Source of the DNA: Lachnospiraceae bacterium
GTDB taxonomy: Bacteria; Bacillota; Clostridia; Lachnospirales; Lachnospiraceae
Length of the DNA: 64,000 nucleotides
Direction of reading: 5' to 3'
Assembly: GCA_910574195.1 (NCBI GenBank)
Contig: CAJTBF010000010.1
Coordinates: 62,001 to 126,000, forward strand
A model generated the notes under the pieces. It saw only the letters and a list, made by a program, of their open reading frames with translations, was not told where the DNA came from and searched no databases. Below, one piece after another: positions 61,178-64,000 of this stretch (position 1 is the first letter of the stretch; each line of letters opens with the position of its first letter). Both the position numbers and the translations under genes were made by a program.

Positions 61178-62785
61178 ATGTACAAAGTATTACTGGTGGA
61201 TGATGAAATTTTGGTAAGACAGGCGATCAGTGCGAAGATACAGTGGAACAGTCTGGGATTCGAGTTGACTGCACACTGTGAGAACGGGCGGCAGGCGATC
61301 GAATTCCTGGAAAAAAATCCGGTGGACGTTGTTCTGACGGATATCTATATGCCGCACGTAGACGGAATGGAACTGAGCAGATATCTTTATGAGAATTTTC
61401 CGCAGGTTCAGATTATAATTTTCAGTGGGTACGGTGATTTTGAATATGCAAAGCAGGCATTGCAGTATAAAGTTTCGGAGTATATTCTAAAGCCGGTTAC
61501 AGCGAAGGAACTGTCAGAAGTATTGGGCAGGACGCGGGAAAAGCTGGACGGACTGCGCCGGCAGGAAGAAAAGCTGGATGAATTGACGAAAGTGTACCGT
61601 AATTATGCCAGGAATGAGGCGGTAATTGTCTCCAAAGCGCTTTCCCGTCTTGTAAGCGGAACCCAGGAGATGGAAAGAAGTCTGCAGGAACTCAAAGACC
61701 TGGGAGTGGAGATCCGCGGGAATGCGTTTCGTGTCGTGGCGGCAGATATTGATGTCTATTCGGAATTGTATGAAACGGATAAAGAGTTGAAAAAAGAAAG
61801 CGCGCTGATGTCTTTTGCAGTGGAGAATATCAGTGCGGAGATCGTGAAAAGTCTGGATGCAGGGCTAGCTTACCGGGATTCTGATAATCGGGTGTGTTTG
61901 TTACTGTGGGGGAAGATGCATTATGGGGAATCTGTGGATGCGAAGGCGCTGTGCAGGGAGATTCAGGAGAATGTATATCAGGCGATGAAGCTGAGTGTTT
62001 CCATGGGAATCGGATGCGTGGTCCATTCGTTGGAGGAACTTTCCCGGTCCTATGAATCTGCAGCGTATATTTTACAATATCGTTATACAAAGGGGATCGG
62101 GGTAATCTTTGACTGTGAAGAAGACAAAGGGGAAGAGAATCCCATGGAATTGCGGCAGGAGCAAAAAGAGTTTGCAATCGCTGTCAATACGGGAAACAAA
62201 GAGGAAGTGCAGGAACAGCTGGACCGGATGGAAGTCTGGATGCGGGCGCGGTATATCAGCCGGAATGCGGCGGTGTCCTATTTGCATCAGATTCTGCAGA
62301 CGGTTTATGAAAATGTGTCGAAAGCGGAGGAAGAATTTGCAGTACCGGATGCGGCAGTTTCTGCTGTGACCAGAGCGCGCAGTCTTGAGAAGGCGATGGA
62401 GACTGTACGTGAGTATGCGCTGGAGGGTGTATCTGCGGTTGTACAGGCAGGGCGTTCCAGTGGAGAACGGCAGGCTATGCGGGCAATGCATTATATTCAG
62501 GAGAATTATGGAAATCCGGATCTGGGACTGAATCAGATCTGTGAATATCTGAATATGAGTACCAGCCGTTTCAGCAGTATTTTCAAGGAGGCAACCGGGA
62601 GGACATTCATCGAAGAACTTCTGGCCGTTCGTATGGAGAAAGCAAAGCAGCTGTTACGGCAGACGCGCCTGAAGAATTATGAGATTGCCGAAAAGGTAGG
62701 TTTCAGCGATCCTCATTATTTTAGTGTTGCGTTTAAAAAGGCAACCGGGAGGACGCCGAAGGAGTATGCCAGGGAACATGCATGA
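61178..62785 (+). CDS. YesN-type response regulator (receiver plus AraC DNA-binding domain)
   Basis: A 535-residue regulator: receiver domain 1-120 with VLLVDDEILVRQA, phospho-acceptor Asp55 (VVLTDIYMPHVDG) and EYILKPVTAKEL; a middle region of about 300 residues, partly coiled; and a C-terminal AraC double helix-turn-helix (about 430-533) with NPDLGLNQICEYLNMSTSRFS and FSDPHYFSVAFKKATGRTPKEY. It pairs with the sensor kinase encoded 95 bases downstream and usually controls carbohydrate uptake genes. Targets lie outside the window or among the sugar operons to the left. Confidence 0.92.
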   Translation: MYKVLLVDDEILVRQAISAKIQWNSLGFELTAHCENGRQAIEFLEKNPVDVVLTDIYMPHVDGMELSRYLYENFPQVQIIIFSGYGDFEYAKQALQYKVSEYILKPVTAKELSEVLGRTREKLDGLRRQEEKLDELTKVYRNYARNEAVIVSKALSRLVSGTQEMERSLQELKDLGVEIRGNAFRVVAADIDVYSELYETDKELKKESALMSFAVENISAEIVKSLDAGLAYRDSDNRVCLLLWGKMHYGESVDAKALCREIQENVYQAMKLSVSMGIGCVVHSLEELSRSYESAAYILQYRYTKGIGVIFDCEEDKGEENPMELRQEQKEFAIAVNTGNKEEVQEQLDRMEVWMRARYISRNAAVSYLHQILQTVYENVSKAEEEFAVPDAAVSAVTRARSLEKAMETVREYALEGVSAVVQAGRSSGERQAMRAMHYIQENYGNPDLGLNQICEYLNMSTSRFSSIFKEATGRTFIEELLAVRMEKAKQLLRQTRLKNYEIAEKVGFSDPHYFSVAFKKATGRTPKEYAREHA

Positions 62786-62880
62786 GATATAACATCTGAG
62801 GTAAACAGGAATGACGCGCCCGAAAAAGCGGGTTTCAGGTATGTTCTAAGGGAACGGGGAAAGTAGACAGAGAGGAACAC

Positions 62881-64000
62881 ATGGTGGAACAAAAAGAGAC
62901 GGAAAAGCGGTTGAGGGAAGAGAAGAAACCAGAATCGGTTTTCGGAAAGTTTAAGAGTATCCAGAGTACGATGATGGTTAGTTTCTCTCTTTTGATGATC
63001 GTCGCGGTGCTTATTTTTTTATTGATTGCTTTAAGTTATACAAATGGGACGATCTATGAGAATACCATCAACTATACGTCCCAGATTATCCGGCAGGTCA
63101 ATTATGATATTGACGCCTACATGGATTACATGGAGAATATTTCTTCTGTTGTGGCCAAGAGTGGGGACGTGGCGCGTTATCTGTTTGAGGAAGAACAGAC
63201 GGATACGGAATACAGGGAAGAAAGAGAACGGATTTTAAGTCAGTTTCAGACGATCATGGAAAGCCGGGGGGATATTTACAATATTGCCGTGGTGGCGGAG
63301 AATGGAAAAAGTATCATAAACGGCGGGGAGGAGGAATTGACGGAATACATTGATATCCGTACGCTGGCCTGGTATCAGGAAGCTATGGCCTCCACGAAAG
63401 GAATTGCAATTTCCTCATCCCATGTACAGAATGCAATTAAAAGTTGTTATAAATGGGTCATTACGCTCAGCCGTACACTGATTAATAATCAAAATGGAGA
63501 AAAAGAAGGTATTTTTTTTGTAGATTTGAATTACAGCGCCATTAGTGATCTGTGTAACCGTAATAATATTGGGAATAAAGGTTATGTGTTCATTTTGGAT
63601 GAAGAAGGGAACGTCGTATATCATCCAAAGCAGCAATTGATGTACGGCGGGCTTTTGACGGAGAATATTTCCGAAATTATGGAATGTGATTCCGATTATC
63701 TGCTTACCGGGGAAGGGAGAGAAAGTAAAATTTATACATTGTCAAAATCGGAGAAGACTGGCTGGACGGTTGTGGGAGCAGTGTACAGCGCCGAGCTTTT
63801 AAAGAATAATAAACAGGCGCAGATTCTGTATCTTCTGGTGGCTGCAGGACTTCTGCTGGGGACGTTGATCGTGTCCAACCGACTTTCCAGGGTGATTACC
63901 CGGCCCATTCGACAGCTCAGGGATTCCATGAGTACGGTGGAGGAGGGGGAGTTTGACAAAGCCGGGATTGCCGTGACTATGCAAAATGAAATCGGAAGTC
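62881..64000 (+). CDS. YesM-type sensor histidine kinase, C-terminus outside window
   Basis: The reading frame is open from the ATG at 62881 (weak GAGAGG before it) to the window edge, 373 codons. One membrane helix at about 32-53 (FSLLMIVAVLIFLLIALSY), then an extracellular dCache-like sensor (about 55-295, with DINY-type IIRQVNYDIDAYMDYMEN and FFVDLNYSAISDLC), a second helix at about 305-325 (ILYLLVAAGLLLGTLIV) and the start of a HAMP domain (VITRPIRQLRDSMSTVEEG). The kinase core is beyond the window. It is the partner of the YesN regulator and should sense an extracellular sugar or oligosaccharide. Confidence 0.9.
   Translation, partial: MVEQKETEKRLREEKKPESVFGKFKSIQSTMMVSFSLLMIVAVLIFLLIALSYTNGTIYENTINYTSQIIRQVNYDIDAYMDYMENISSVVAKSGDVARYLFEEEQTDTEYREERERILSQFQTIMESRGDIYNIAVVAENGKSIINGGEEELTEYIDIRTLAWYQEAMASTKGIAISSSHVQNAIKSCYKWVITLSRTLINNQNGEKEGIFFVDLNYSAISDLCNRNNIGNKGYVFILDEEGNVVYHPKQQLMYGGLLTENISEIMECDSDYLLTGEGRESKIYTLSKSEKTGWTVVGAVYSAELLKNNKQAQILYLLVAAGLLLGTLIVSNRLSRVITRPIRQLRDSMSTVEEGEFDKAGIAVTMQNEIGS

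Overview
The window looks like chromosome of a gut Lachnospiraceae-type Firmicute (Blautia, Ruminococcus gnavus, Dorea or Enterocloster-like; this is an inference from gene content, not a search). Supporting signs are strong AGGAGG ribosome sites with some TTG/GTG starts, YesM/YesN-type two-component genes, a soluble hybrid histidine kinase, many FGGY, ROK and PfkB sugar kinases, and a B12-independent glycyl-radical microcompartment. No rRNA, tRNA, CRISPR array, insertion sequence or phage gene was seen. Two genes run off the window: a GntR regulator at the left edge and a sensor kinase at the right.

Layout. (1) 1-8560, leftward: GntR regulator, MATE exporter, and a six-gene operon (FGGY kinase, CoA-disulfide reductase with rhodanese domain, C_GCAxxG_C_C protein, two class II aldolase paralogues, TIM-barrel isomerase). 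A GntR-type inverted repeat lies just upstream of its first gene. (2) 8795-22093, rightward: an APC permease that resembles FrlA, then eleven catabolic genes: NagB-like, two PfkB kinases, two SIS-domain proteins, two ROK kinases, SDR, DapA-type lyase, DUF4432 protein and an FrlC-like epimerase. FrlA, FrlC, SIS and PfkB together are the signature of fructosamine (Amadori product) breakdown, but here the set is duplicated and enlarged. (3) 22139-23794, leftward: SDR and PHP phosphoesterase. (4) 24034-38874, rightward: a fucose/rhamnose-type (GRM5-like) bacterial microcompartment locus. It holds a glycyl-radical 1,2-propanediol dehydratase and its activase, fuculose/rhamnulose-1-phosphate aldolase, CoA-acylating aldehyde dehydrogenase, two alcohol dehydrogenases, PduL, PduS, PduT, a GlcG/HbpS protein, four standard hexamer-forming shell genes plus a PduU/EutS-type one, one pentamer gene and a DeoR regulator.

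(5) 38884-44632: NhaC-type antiporter (leftward), a large soluble hybrid histidine kinase (rightward) and a convergent AraC regulator. (6) 44991-52729: a four-gene RbsA/RbsC/RbsC/lipoprotein sugar ABC importer, then an L-xylulose-kinase-like FGGY enzyme and a UlaE-type epimerase. (7) 52802-59685: an operon with a textbook LacI operator, encoding GatY-type aldolase, its LacI regulator, FGGY kinase, GatD-like dehydrogenase, PfkB kinase and aldo/keto reductase, which fits a PTS-independent hexitol/ketose route. (8) 59708-64000: an orphan CofE-like protein (leftward), then a YesN response regulator and a YesM sensor kinase (partial).

How the parts fit. The microcompartment would cleave deoxyhexulose phosphate to DHAP plus lactaldehyde, reduce lactaldehyde to 1,2-propanediol, dehydrate it with the glycyl radical enzyme, and convert propanal to propanol and propionyl-phosphate. 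At least five cargo proteins carry an amphipathic targeting helix. Features most worth following: the expanded frl-like operon; a shell gene with a second, well-formed start inside it that should yield both an 84-residue Lys/Ala-tailed and an untailed hexamer subunit; a four-cysteine linker between aldolase and targeting peptide; and several regulator sites that can be matched to nearby regulators. All similarity statements come from memory of the families; no alignment was run.
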